This document shows, one piece after another, positions 7,642-16,453 of a DNA stretch of 64,000 bases. The notes beneath the pieces were generated by a model. It did no database searches. It saw only the letters and a program-made list of their open reading frames with translations, and had not been told where the DNA came from. Origin of the DNA: Elusimicrobiota bacterium. Its GTDB lineage: Bacteria; Elusimicrobiota; UBA5214; JBBAAG01. The DNA lies in NCBI GenBank assembly GCA_041658405.1, contig JBBAAG010000002.1:1-64000 (forward strand), read 5' to 3'. Positions within the stretch are counted from its first letter, which is position 1. Each line of letters starts with the position of its first letter. A program made the translations under genes and the position numbers.

Positions 7642-9093
7642 ATGAAAAATACATTGGTTATCACGTATATATCTATCTGGATTCTTTTCTTCACATCCGG
7701 GATTTATTCTGAGGAAATGAAGTTTGACCTCAGTTCTGCGGTTAAGCTCGGGCTGAAAAAAAACAGGTCGGTACTGCTTTCCGTAAAAGATTCGTGGTTA
7801 CAGGCGGAGATCTCGCATTTACAAACAAAAGCGCAGTATAAGCCGCAACTGAATCTAACAGGTAATATTAAACGCGCATCAAGTTATGATGTCAGCAGTG
7901 CTATAACAAGTTATACCGAAGAAGGCGCTGAACCCAGTGATGCTACTACATCGGTCTCCGGTGATTCTGATAACATCGGGTTAGCGTTAACCCAACAATT
8001 CCCTATTCTACAAACCGGCGGGAAATTGTCTTTAAATTGTAACTATCTATACGAAACACAATCTGACTACCCTAATACTTCACGGCTTGGCATGGAATTT
8101 ACGCAACCACTTTCCCCAGGGCAGGTGTTAACCCAAAAAAGTGAGTGGAAAGACGCAGAGGAAAGTTATTTTACTGCGGAGTTAAATTATAAATCATCAC
8201 AGGAACAGTTGATCTACGATATTATCAATCAATACATAGGTTTAGTGAAAGCTGAGAAAGCGATTGAACGTATCCGGAAGTCTACTGATGCAGGGAAGTC
8301 GTTGTTGGATATCGCAAAACTAAGGCATCAAGCCGGTGAAATTGCGGAAATTGATATGTTAAACCTGGATATCCAGAATAAACTTGATGAGGATACGATT
8401 ATCACGCAGGAACGCGCGTTAGCACAGCAGAGAGATGAGTTTGTCAAACTACTTGGGTTGACAAAGGGAACTACAATTATGCTTGATCCGGAAATTAGCA
8501 TCAAAACATACGAGGTGTCGTATAAAGACGCGCTGGAATTATCAAAGAAAAACCGGGCGGAGTATAAACAACAAATATTGGGGATAGACGACGCGTTGGT
8601 GAACCTTAAACAAACAAAGTATAGTAATTGGCCTGATATGTCTCTTAACGCGAATTATTATCTTGAACAATTAAATACAGGCTGGACACCGCAATGGGAA
8701 GTTAATGCTGAGTTTACATTACCATTATACGCCGGCGGGATTTATAAACATAATGTTAGAAAAGCGGAAAGCAGTTACAACCTTGTCCGGCAGTCGTTTG
8801 AAGAGTTTGAGGAAACTGTTGAACGCGAACTTGACGAAATATTTTCGCAGTTAGAAATTAATAAACGCAGGATTGAAGTATTAAAACAGGCACTTAAGGC
8901 ATCCGAGGAAAGTTTGAAAGTTTCAGAGCTTAGGTTTAAGATGGGCATAATTTCGTATAACGATTATTCGCAGGATATGGAACGTTACAACCAGGCAGAA
9001 CAGACTGTTACGGATACGGAACTTGAAATTGTAATGCTTCACGTACGCCTGCTAAAATCAGTGGGTAAATTGTTGGAAGTATATAGTAACTGA
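7642..9093 (+). CDS. TolC-family outer-membrane efflux protein
   Basis: 483 residues with a signal peptide and two long coiled-coil-rich repeats characteristic of the OEP family (for example FDLSSAVKLGLKKNRSVLLS at the N-terminus and SLKVSELRFKMGIISYNDY near the end). It should form the trimeric outer-membrane duct. The adaptor, permease and ATPase genes follow on the same strand, making a full MacAB-TolC-like set. A TATAAT at 7628-7633 lies just 8 bp before the ATG without a convincing -35 box, so the promoter is unclear. A second TolC-like gene lies at 46262. Confidence 0.88.
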   Translation: MKNTLVITYISIWILFFTSGIYSEEMKFDLSSAVKLGLKKNRSVLLSVKDSWLQAEISHLQTKAQYKPQLNLTGNIKRASSYDVSSAITSYTEEGAEPSDATTSVSGDSDNIGLALTQQFPILQTGGKLSLNCNYLYETQSDYPNTSRLGMEFTQPLSPGQVLTQKSEWKDAEESYFTAELNYKSSQEQLIYDIINQYIGLVKAEKAIERIRKSTDAGKSLLDIAKLRHQAGEIAEIDMLNLDIQNKLDEDTIITQERALAQQRDEFVKLLGLTKGTTIMLDPEISIKTYEVSYKDALELSKKNRAEYKQQILGIDDALVNLKQTKYSNWPDMSLNANYYLEQLNTGWTPQWEVNAEFTLPLYAGGIYKHNVRKAESSYNLVRQSFEEFEETVERELDEIFSQLEINKRRIEVLKQALKASEESLKVSELRFKMGIISYNDYSQDMERYNQAEQTVTDTELEIVMLHVRLLKSVGKLLEVYSN

Positions 9094-9127
9094 GTTATTG
9101 ATTTGAGTATATGGAGAAAATAAATTG

Positions 9128-10240
9128 ATGAAAAACAGGAAAACGTTAATTATTGTCGCCGCTGTACTGGCGGTATTATTTATTATCCGTGCGGTAGTGG
9201 TTAATATCAAACGCGCGGTGCCCGTACAGGTTACAACACCGGTCTTAGGAAGTATTACCGCTAAAGTCCGTGCAGCAGGAACGATTACTTCCCGGAAAGT
9301 GTTCAAAATAACAGCGCCGGTATCCGGGCAGCTACAGGACATACCCTCAGAACTTAATACAGGGTCAAAGGTAAGCAAAAGCGCGGTACTCGCTATGATA
9401 AAACCTACGGAAGAAGAAATTTCAAATGCTGAGGAAGAACTTAAATCTGCCGAGATTAACCTCAAATTATCCCAACAAAAACTTGACCTCACAAAACAGT
9501 TGTTTGATATGAAAGCCGTAGCGCAACAGGAAGTTGTACAGGCGGAGATCGCGCTTATGCGTGAAGATTCTGCAGTACAAAAACTGCGTGCGCGCCTTAC
9601 CGGTAAAAATGTTACTGTACCGTTTGACAGTGTTATCGTGAAAATGGGTATCAAAAACGGCGAGATAATTTCTGCCGGGTCAGAATTGTTTACTATAGCT
9701 GACATGAAAAACCTGATCTCCGTGCTTAACGTATCAGAGTCTGATATCTCAAAAATATTTGTTAAACAGCAGGTAGATATTATTGGGTCAGATTCAGAAA
9801 GTGTGCTTAAAGGTAAAGTTGAAAGTATCAGTATGGTTGCGCAGGATACCGGTGCGGATCAGGAACGCCGTGAACCTCCAAAATATGTGGTGCAGGTAAC
9901 TATTGTTGTACCGGAACGCAACGAGTTACGGCTCGGGGGTAATGTCTGGGGTGAAGTCAAACTGGAAACTAAACCCAATGTTCTTAGTGTTCCCATGGAA
10001 GCTATATTATACGAAACCACGTCAGCAATCCCGCAGCCGTACCTTTATGTCATGCGCAACGGTACCGCAAAAAAAGTTTTTGTTGAAACCGGGATAAACG
10101 ATACAAAAAATGTTGAAATCTCCGCTGACCTAATGCCGAATGAGCAGATAATCACCGTAGGTAATGTTAATATTAAAGATGGCAGCCGGGTGAGGTTGTT
10201 GACCCAACGTGAAATTGAGGAACAAATAGAACTTAAGTAA
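9128..10240 (+). CDS. HlyD/MacA-type periplasmic adaptor
   Basis: About 370 residues. One N-terminal membrane anchor (LIIVAAVLAVLFIIRAVVV) is followed by a biotinyl-lipoyl-like half (AAGTITSRKVFKITAPVSGQ), an alpha-helical hairpin (about 95-155), the second lipoyl half (VTVPFDSVIVKMGIKNGEII), then the beta-barrel and membrane-proximal domains. The frame opens with TTG at 9125, but the ATG at 9128 behind TGGAGAA is preferred. The stop overlaps the permease start by 1 nt, so the proteins are translationally coupled. Role: bridges the inner-membrane ABC pump to TolC. Confidence 0.9.
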   Translation: MKNRKTLIIVAAVLAVLFIIRAVVVNIKRAVPVQVTTPVLGSITAKVRAAGTITSRKVFKITAPVSGQLQDIPSELNTGSKVSKSAVLAMIKPTEEEISNAEEELKSAEINLKLSQQKLDLTKQLFDMKAVAQQEVVQAEIALMREDSAVQKLRARLTGKNVTVPFDSVIVKMGIKNGEIISAGSELFTIADMKNLISVLNVSESDISKIFVKQQVDIIGSDSESVLKGKVESISMVAQDTGADQERREPPKYVVQVTIVVPERNELRLGGNVWGEVKLETKPNVLSVPMEAILYETTSAIPQPYLYVMRNGTAKKVFVETGINDTKNVEISADLMPNEQIITVGNVNIKDGSRVRLLTQREIEEQIELK

Positions 10241-11433
10241 TGAATATACTCGAAGTTTATCATGCAGGGATAGAAAACCTTTTATTAAACCGTATACGCA
10301 GTTTCTTGTCATTACTCGGTGTGATCATCGGTGTTGCGGGCGTTGTTGCGGTGGTGACTGTCGGGGACGGGGGTAAAGAAAAAATCCGTGAGTTCGTAAA
10401 ACTTATGGGTACCGATACGTTTCGTATAGAATCGCTGGAATATATTACGGGTAAGCCGCAGAGTAAGTATAACCTTATCCGTATGACGGATGACGATTTT
10501 GGTGCGATAAAAAGGTATTGTTCCGCAGTTGCAGAGATCACAGAAGTAATACCGTTAATATTGAGTGCTCCGGCGGATAATGTTGTAATTGAATGTTCAG
10601 GTGTTACACCGAGTTACCGCCAGATCGCGCATGCACGCGTGCTTGAGGGTAGGTTTATTAATGAAGTTGACCTACGTGAACGCCGCGCGGTGTGTGTATT
10701 GGAAGACAGCCCGTTATTAATAAAAACGTTAGGTAAAAACCCGCGGGTAGGTGAGTTTGTGACTTTTGGGATGGATAGGTTTGAAGTCATAGGAAAAGTT
10801 AAACGCCAGAGGCTTATCTTCGAACGCGAGAACGTAGTTGAACTTTTTGTTCCTCAAACCCTGGCAAATGATAGAACCGGGTATTCAATGTTTGGCGAAG
10901 TGTTTGTCCAGGCGGTTTCACAATCAGCGGTACCGCTTGCGATGAGGCAGGTACGCGAGATGCTGAAATCGCGGTACGGCGGGCTGGAATATTTTCAGCC
11001 TATGGCACATAGCGCGTTATTGAAGGAAGGGTTGAAACAAATTAATTCATCAACAATGGTGATGACTGGTATAGCGTTATTGTCACTTATTGTCGGGGGT
11101 ATTGGTATTATGAATGTTATGCTGGTGACTGTGAAAGAACGCACCCGCGAGATTGGCGTGCGTAAAGCTATCGGCGCGACAAGCAGGGATATATTGCTGC
11201 AATTCATACTTGAATCTTCTATTTTATGTATTATCGGCGGGCTCGCTGGAATTATTTTCGGTATATTAGTATCGTTTTATATTGTTCCCTTCCTGGATGT
11301 GCCTTTTGTGATATCGATACGGTCAATCGCAGTGGGGTTTGTGTTCTCAGTTGTGGTAGGTATTTTCTCCGGGACATATCCTGCGGTACAGGCAAGTAAA
11401 CTTCAGCCAGTAGAGGCGTTGCGTCATGAATGA
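10240..11433 (+). CDS. MacB-like ABC transporter permease (FtsX family)
   Basis: 397 residues: N-terminal helix (SFLSLLGVIIGVAGVVAVVTV), a periplasmic MacB_PCD domain (about 40-270), then three FtsX-type membrane helices including GGIGIMNVMLVTVKERTREIG and KAIGATSRDI, the coupling-helix region. In E. coli MacB the ATPase is fused to this unit; here it is a separate gene overlapping by 8 nt. Mechanotransmission pumps of this type export antibiotics, peptides or lipoproteins; the cargo is not predictable. Confidence 0.9.
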   Translation: MNILEVYHAGIENLLLNRIRSFLSLLGVIIGVAGVVAVVTVGDGGKEKIREFVKLMGTDTFRIESLEYITGKPQSKYNLIRMTDDDFGAIKRYCSAVAEITEVIPLILSAPADNVVIECSGVTPSYRQIAHARVLEGRFINEVDLRERRAVCVLEDSPLLIKTLGKNPRVGEFVTFGMDRFEVIGKVKRQRLIFERENVVELFVPQTLANDRTGYSMFGEVFVQAVSQSAVPLAMRQVREMLKSRYGGLEYFQPMAHSALLKEGLKQINSSTMVMTGIALLSLIVGGIGIMNVMLVTVKERTREIGVRKAIGATSRDILLQFILESSILCIIGGLAGIIFGILVSFYIVPFLDVPFVISIRSIAVGFVFSVVVGIFSGTYPAVQASKLQPVEALRHE

Positions 11434-12103
11434 TAATACGGTATTAAAAACTTGTGATATAAAAAAATCGTTTCAGCTTGGTAAACTGGTGATTGAAGTT
11501 CTACACGGGGTTAATATTGAAATCACCCGTGGCGAGATGGTGGCGTTAATGGGCCCTTCCGGTGCAGGGAAAACTACTTTACTTGGCATACTTGGCTGTC
11601 TTGACAAACCAACTGAGGGTAAGGTGTTGATTGAAGGGGTGGATGTAACTAATTATAACGACTATGAACTTGCGCAGTTGAGAAATAAAAAAATAGGATT
11701 CGTATTTCAAACATTTAACCTCATACAATTTTATAACGCACGGTATAACGTAGAACTCCCGCTTTTTTATTCGGGTATTACACAGGAAGAACGCAGTGCA
11801 CGGGCAATAACCGCGCTTGAGCGTGTAGGGTTAGAGCATCGCGTTAACCACCGCCCAAATGAACTTTCCGGAGGTGAACAACAGCGGGTAGCAATCGCAC
11901 GGGCAATTATTAATACCCCGCCGATACTTATTGCGGATGAACCCACGGGTAATCTGGATACGCATACGGGTGAGGAGATACTAAAAATATTTAATGCTTT
12001 GCATGAACAAGGGACTACTATTATACTGGTAACGCATAACGAAGAAATTGGTAAAGTCGCACAACGGATAATACGTTTACGTGATGGAAATTTGGTAAAA
12101 TAG
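11426..12103 (+). CDS. MacB/LolD-like ABC transporter ATPase
   Basis: 225 residues, normal length for a stand-alone MacB/LolD/FtsE-type ATPase. Walker [11 protein letters not shown]-loop FQTFNLI, signature [14 protein letters not shown], Walker [13 protein letters not shown] and the switch His in TLVTHN-like LVTHNEE are all intact. It overlaps the permease gene by 8 nt and completes the tripartite pump. The DegP-like protease gene starts 43 bp downstream and may be co-transcribed. Confidence 0.93.
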   Translation: MNDNTVLKTCDIKKSFQLGKLVIEVLHGVNIEITRGEMVALMGPSGAGKTTLLGILGCLDKPTEGKVLIEGVDVTNYNDYELAQLRNKKIGFVFQTFNLIQFYNARYNVELPLFYSGITQEERSARAITALERVGLEHRVNHRPNELSGGEQQRVAIARAIINTPPILIADEPTGNLDTHTGEEILKIFNALHEQGTTIILVTHNEEIGKVAQRIIRLRDGNLVK

Positions 12104-12146
12104 ATATTCGAAGTATTTTTATCAGTAATAAGGAGTTTAGAGGGTT

Positions 12147-13730
12147 ATGGAAGAAAAAAAAGGGTTGTTTAATACAAAAACTGTTATTGCTATAGGGTGT
12201 ATTGTCTTAGCTACGGGGCTTGTGTGGAGCGTAAGTTCAAAAAAAGTGTATTTACACAACGCTATTCTCGCATCTAATTCATCTCTGCCTTCACCTTCGG
12301 CCGAGGTGTTGAACCTCCAGGATTCATTCGCTGCAGTAGCGGAACACGTAAAACCCGCGGTGGTAAATATTTCCACACTGCAGATAGTGGAACGCGAATT
12401 TCCGTCAGAATTCTATTTTGGGGATCCATTTGAAGATTTCTTTAATGACTTTTTTGGGGCACCGTACCCTCAGCAACGCAGGCAGCAGTATCCTAACCGC
12501 CAGCAGCAACAACGGCCGAGTGCAAAAAAGTATAAACGCCCCTCAGGTACCGGCAGCGGGGTTATCATTGATAAGGAAGGGTATATCCTCACGAATGAGC
12601 ATGTTGTGCGGGATGCAAATGAAATTAAAGTTACCCTCGCGGGTGATGATTCAAAATCCTATACCGGCAAAGTTGTGGGTAAAGATGCCCGGACCGATCT
12701 TGCAATAATTAAAATTACGCGTCCCGGAGGGTTCCCATCAGTAACACTCGGTGATTCTGATAAAGTGCGGGTGGGTGACTGGGCAGTTGCTATCGGCAGC
12801 CCGTTTGGGTTGGAACAAACCGTTACTGCCGGTATAATCTCAGCTGTCCGGCAGTCGTTGGAGATTGAGAACAAGGAGTATAAAGACTTGTTCCAGACAG
12901 ATGCTGCAATTAATCCTGGTAATTCCGGCGGCCCGCTGGTGAATATCCGTGGAGATGTTATTGGTATCAACACCGCGATTTATGCTCCGACCGGCGTATT
13001 TTCAGGGATAGGTTTTGCGATACCTATTAACCGTGCGAAAGAAGTTTTGGATGACCTTATACATAAAGGCAAAGTTGTGCGCGGGTATATGGGTATCGGG
13101 ATACAGGAAGTAAGCCCGGCTATACGTAAACAATTTGGCATCCCCGCGGATGCCGGTGTTTTGATAAATAATGTTATGCCGAATACACCGGCGGAGAAAG
13201 CCGGGATCCAGCGGGGCGATGTCATACTTAAGTATAACGGTAAAACTGTAAAGACCGCGCGTGAACTCCAGCAAGAGGTAGCCACTACAAATCCTAAGCA
13301 AAAAGTGCCGGTTGAACTTTTGCGTGATGGAAAAAAGGTTAATACCACAATCGAACTTATGGAAATGCCGAGTGAAGAAGAACTTGCCGGGCAGCAGAGC
13401 GATGAAAATACCGGGGATACCGGTAAGATTACCGGAGAAAAGTTTGTGTGGAAAGGTTTGACTGTTATTAATACCAGTAAAAAAATAGCGGAACAATATG
13501 GTTTACCGGCAGATATGCCCGGAGTGATAGTTATAGACGTTGAGCAGGGAAGCGCAGTGGATGATGTTGGCCTTGATGAAGGCGATCTTATTCTTTCAGT
13601 GAACCGTATGAAGGCCAGGAATATTAATGAATTTGAATCTGCTGTAAAAAAAGTTAATTTAACCGACGGTGTGGTGTTTGACATTAACCGACAGGGACAG
13701 TTATTATATATAAGTTATTCAGGTGAATAA
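12147..13730 (+). CDS. degP: DegP/HtrA-type periplasmic serine protease
   Basis: 527 residues. N-terminal signal anchor (VIAIGCIVLATGLVWSV), a Gln/Arg-rich low-complexity loop at about 110-130, then the S1C protease with the triad His (LTNEHVV), Asp (DARTDLAII) and Ser (NPGNSGGP). Two PDZ domains follow (about 320-410 and 430-520). The family degrades or refolds damaged envelope proteins. A ribosome site (AAGGAG/GAGGG) precedes the ATG. Placement after the efflux set suggests envelope-stress maintenance. Confidence 0.93.
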   Translation: MEEKKGLFNTKTVIAIGCIVLATGLVWSVSSKKVYLHNAILASNSSLPSPSAEVLNLQDSFAAVAEHVKPAVVNISTLQIVEREFPSEFYFGDPFEDFFNDFFGAPYPQQRRQQYPNRQQQQRPSAKKYKRPSGTGSGVIIDKEGYILTNEHVVRDANEIKVTLAGDDSKSYTGKVVGKDARTDLAIIKITRPGGFPSVTLGDSDKVRVGDWAVAIGSPFGLEQTVTAGIISAVRQSLEIENKEYKDLFQTDAAINPGNSGGPLVNIRGDVIGINTAIYAPTGVFSGIGFAIPINRAKEVLDDLIHKGKVVRGYMGIGIQEVSPAIRKQFGIPADAGVLINNVMPNTPAEKAGIQRGDVILKYNGKTVKTARELQQEVATTNPKQKVPVELLRDGKKVNTTIELMEMPSEEELAGQQSDENTGDTGKITGEKFVWKGLTVINTSKKIAEQYGLPADMPGVIVIDVEQGSAVDDVGLDEGDLILSVNRMKARNINEFESAVKKVNLTDGVVFDINRQGQLLYISYSGE

Positions 13731-13767
13731 TGTTGTGTTAATACAGGGATAGGGGTGCAAAGAGTAT

Positions 13768-14679
13768 ATGCCAAAAGTATTGTTAGCTGATGACGACGCA
13801 GAAATCCTGGAATTACTGACGTACTCGTTTCAGATGGAAAACTATGAGGTGGTAACTGCGATTGACGGTGAGGAAGCAGTAAAAAAAGCTACCGCAGAAC
13901 TGCCGGATCTTATTGTATTAGACGTAATGATGCCGCGGAAGACCGGGTTTGAAGCACTGGAACAGATACGCAGTTACCCTGCGACAATGCTGACTCCCGT
14001 GATTATGCTTACGTCAATGTCACAATTGAAAGACCGCCTTACCGGCATAAAACTCGGTGCGGATGAGTATCTTCCAAAACCTATAGAACCTTATGAACTT
14101 ATTGCCCGTGCGGAACGTTTGCTTGAACGCACAAAAGCCGCGTTAGCAATGAGCCCGTTAACAGGTTTACCGAGTAATGCTAATGCAGAGGCTGAGATAA
14201 AGAAACGGTTGGATGAAGCACACGAATTTGCGTTGGTGTACCTTGACCTTAAACGTTTTGGCAGTTATAACAAAGTTTATGGTTATGAGATGGGAGACAA
14301 TATTATCCGCCTTCTTGGGATAATAACGCGTTCCGCGGTGAAAGAAATTGGTTCTCCGACGGATATGGTTGCGCATCTCGGTAGCGATGATTTTATGATT
14401 ATCACGACCACGCCTAACCTGCAGCCGTTATGTGAAACAATAGCGCAAAATTTTCAAAGCCTGTCCGGAACTTCGTACTCGAAGGAAGACCAGCAGAGAG
14501 GATATTTTATCCTAAGAACCGATGCGGGAACTCAGGAACAGATGCCGTTGATAACGCTTGCCATAGGTGCAACGTTAATCCCAGCGGGGACAAAACATTT
14601 TGTTGAAGCTATTGATAAAGTAAAAAAGTGCTGGCAGGAAGCTAAACAAACCGTTCAGGATCATGTGGTTGTCAAGTAA
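13768..14679 (+). CDS. Response regulator with degenerate GGDEF domain
   Basis: Residues 1-120 are a canonical receiver (LLADDDAE, phospho-Asp in LIVLDVMMP, Lys in YLPKPIEP). Residues 130-300 are GGDEF-like, with LTGLPSN at the start and GSDDF where GGDEF is expected. Active diguanylate cyclases keep GG(D/E)EF, so this domain is probably inactive in synthesis and may sense GTP or bind a partner. It overlaps convergently by 8 bp with the LysM/FecR gene. Confidence 0.85.
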   Translation: MPKVLLADDDAEILELLTYSFQMENYEVVTAIDGEEAVKKATAELPDLIVLDVMMPRKTGFEALEQIRSYPATMLTPVIMLTSMSQLKDRLTGIKLGADEYLPKPIEPYELIARAERLLERTKAALAMSPLTGLPSNANAEAEIKKRLDEAHEFALVYLDLKRFGSYNKVYGYEMGDNIIRLLGIITRSAVKEIGSPTDMVAHLGSDDFMIITTTPNLQPLCETIAQNFQSLSGTSYSKEDQQRGYFILRTDAGTQEQMPLITLAIGATLIPAGTKHFVEAIDKVKKCWQEAKQTVQDHVVVK

Positions 14680-16453
14680 ACATCAGCATTAATACGTAAC
14701 CGATAACAGCTATAGCGCCTAAACTAGTGAAGAAAGTTGTCCAGGAAAAACCTTTAGGCTTAGTATCCTTACTTTTTGTGAATTTTTTATCCTCACCTGT
14801 TTTTGTTGTGTCTGATGCCTGAACTGTTGCCGTGCTGAATTCAATCCCGGGTTTAAGGGCTTCAATTTTTTGGCCTGAAGCCGCGCTGTAGGATTTTGTT
14901 ATATTACGTATGATCTTAGTTTCATTACCTGCTCCATCCCGGGTGATAAAGCTTAATACGTGCTTACCGTCAGGTAATAACCTGGCGGTTTCAAACCGTC
15001 CTTCATAATCGTGATTTACTAAGTTACCGTTTAATCTTAATTCTGCGCCTTTCTCCATCCGTCCTTTTATATACAAAAATTCGTCTTTAATCACAGCATT
15101 ATCTGCCGGCGCATCAATCTCCAGCATCGGAGGTTTAGTGTCAATTATGTACGCCTGAGGCATACCAAAGTCACTTTCGAATCCTACAGCGTCAACCACA
15201 GCTGCACGCCAGTAATACTTACCGTCGGGTAAAGCGCGTTTGAGGTCAACATTTTTGCCTAGTTCTCCTACCTCATCAACTATGGTATTCAAAAACTTTT
15301 CATCGGTAGCGATTTGCAGCCGGTATTCTTTTAAACTGATATTCCGCGAAAGAAGATTAGTTTTTTGCCCGGCCTGTACAGGCTGAGGTACCGTGGGTTG
15401 CTGTGGTTGTTTTTCCTGTTGCTGTTGAACCGCTGATTTATCTGGTTGTATAATAACATTACTCTTTATGCTTTGTTGAGTGCTTACATTTTTGCCATTA
15501 GTTAAATCAGGCTGCTGCTGCGGTGTTCCTGATGGATTGTAAACAAACTCGTTTTCTTTCGGCATCTCCAATACAATTTGTCCGGCATCCATTTTCATTT
15601 TTGGGGCAAGCTGCTGCGGTACGGATGTAAATTCATCAGGGAAACGTGCGTCATACTTTATCTGCCCGGTAGTCATTGTCATTAAAGGAGGCAGCGCTAC
15701 CGGCATAGACGGTGCCTGCATATATTTAACTTCAGTACCAAACCCTTCCGGCAAAGTTATGGTCTTGCCTTGTGCCGTAACTTCAGCTTCGCCTTTATAA
15801 ACTGCCACTAGAGTTGTATTATCTGCTTTCACTTTTGTGCGGATATCCGGGATTACGCCTCCTTTTGCCGTGATCTTTGGTAATATAACAGTTGATTTTG
15901 TCATTACCTTAGAACGTCCCGTCCGTATTTCACCGAGGACAAGTTCAATTTCTTCACGTTTAATTTCCGGGCGGAGAATTACCATTGAGTTTTCGTTTAT
16001 TTTTAATATTTCACCGCTATAAAACTTTATCTGTCCATACGAACCCATACCGGTCTTCACACCGTCTTCGTTATACAATGCGGCGTTCAACGGCGCTTTG
16101 TTCCAGGTTACCGCGTTTTTTTTGCGGTATTGCACATTATTTATTAAATTAACAAGAAAAGCTGCACGCAAGTTTTCTTTTATTAACAATATAGGTACGC
16201 GGATTCTCATGCCGGGTAGGACAGTGTTAGGGTCGTTAGCCGGGAAGTTTTTGTTGTACCTAAGGATTTCGTTCCATTTAGTAGGGTCTTTGAGGTAATA
16301 GTTTGCTACACTCCATAACGTTTCACCGGGCTTGATTACGATATCCTGAAAAATAGTGTCTTCCCCCGGTGCGGAAATGACTGCGGGAATACAAAATAGT
16401 GATAATATTATGAGGATTACAGCAGAATTAATAATTTTATGCTGTAACATCAT
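14672..16453 (-). CDS. LysM-FecR-Ig-like envelope protein with C-terminal membrane anchor
   Basis: 593 residues: signal peptide, LysM domain (about 33-95, IKPGETLWSVANYYLKD...LPGMRIRVP), FecR-like domain (about 110-215), Pro/Gln-rich linker (about 310-370), Ig-like domains (KEYRLQIATDEKFL...LPDGKYYWRAAV; PPMLEIDAPADNAVI), Lys-rich stretch and a terminal membrane helix (TTFFTSLGAIAVIGYVLMLM). LysM binds peptidoglycan; FecR domains usually relay signals in the periplasm. Its start overlaps the kinase stop by 4 bp (ATGA), so it belongs to the kinase operon and may modulate wall-stress sensing; that role is inference. Confidence 0.82.
   Translation of the reverse strand: MMLQHKIINSAVILIILSLFCIPAVISAPGEDTIFQDIVIKPGETLWSVANYYLKDPTKWNEILRYNKNFPANDPNTVLPGMRIRVPILLIKENLRAAFLVNLINNVQYRKKNAVTWNKAPLNAALYNEDGVKTGMGSYGQIKFYSGEILKINENSMVILRPEIKREEIELVLGEIRTGRSKVMTKSTVILPKITAKGGVIPDIRTKVKADNTTLVAVYKGEAEVTAQGKTITLPEGFGTEVKYMQAPSMPVALPPLMTMTTGQIKYDARFPDEFTSVPQQLAPKMKMDAGQIVLEMPKENEFVYNPSGTPQQQPDLTNGKNVSTQQSIKSNVIIQPDKSAVQQQQEKQPQQPTVPQPVQAGQKTNLLSRNISLKEYRLQIATDEKFLNTIVDEVGELGKNVDLKRALPDGKYYWRAAVVDAVGFESDFGMPQAYIIDTKPPMLEIDAPADNAVIKDEFLYIKGRMEKGAELRLNGNLVNHDYEGRFETARLLPDGKHVLSFITRDGAGNETKIIRNITKSYSAASGQKIEALKPGIEFSTATVQASDTTKTGEDKKFTKSKDTKPKGFSWTTFFTSLGAIAVIGYVLMLMFT

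Noticed and set aside
9058..9705. 215-codon minus-strand frame
   Set aside because: Antisense to the adaptor gene; Ser/Thr/Ile-rich shadow translation without features.
12980..13684. 234-codon minus-strand frame
   Set aside because: Fully antisense to degP; composition is that of a shadow frame and no motif is present.
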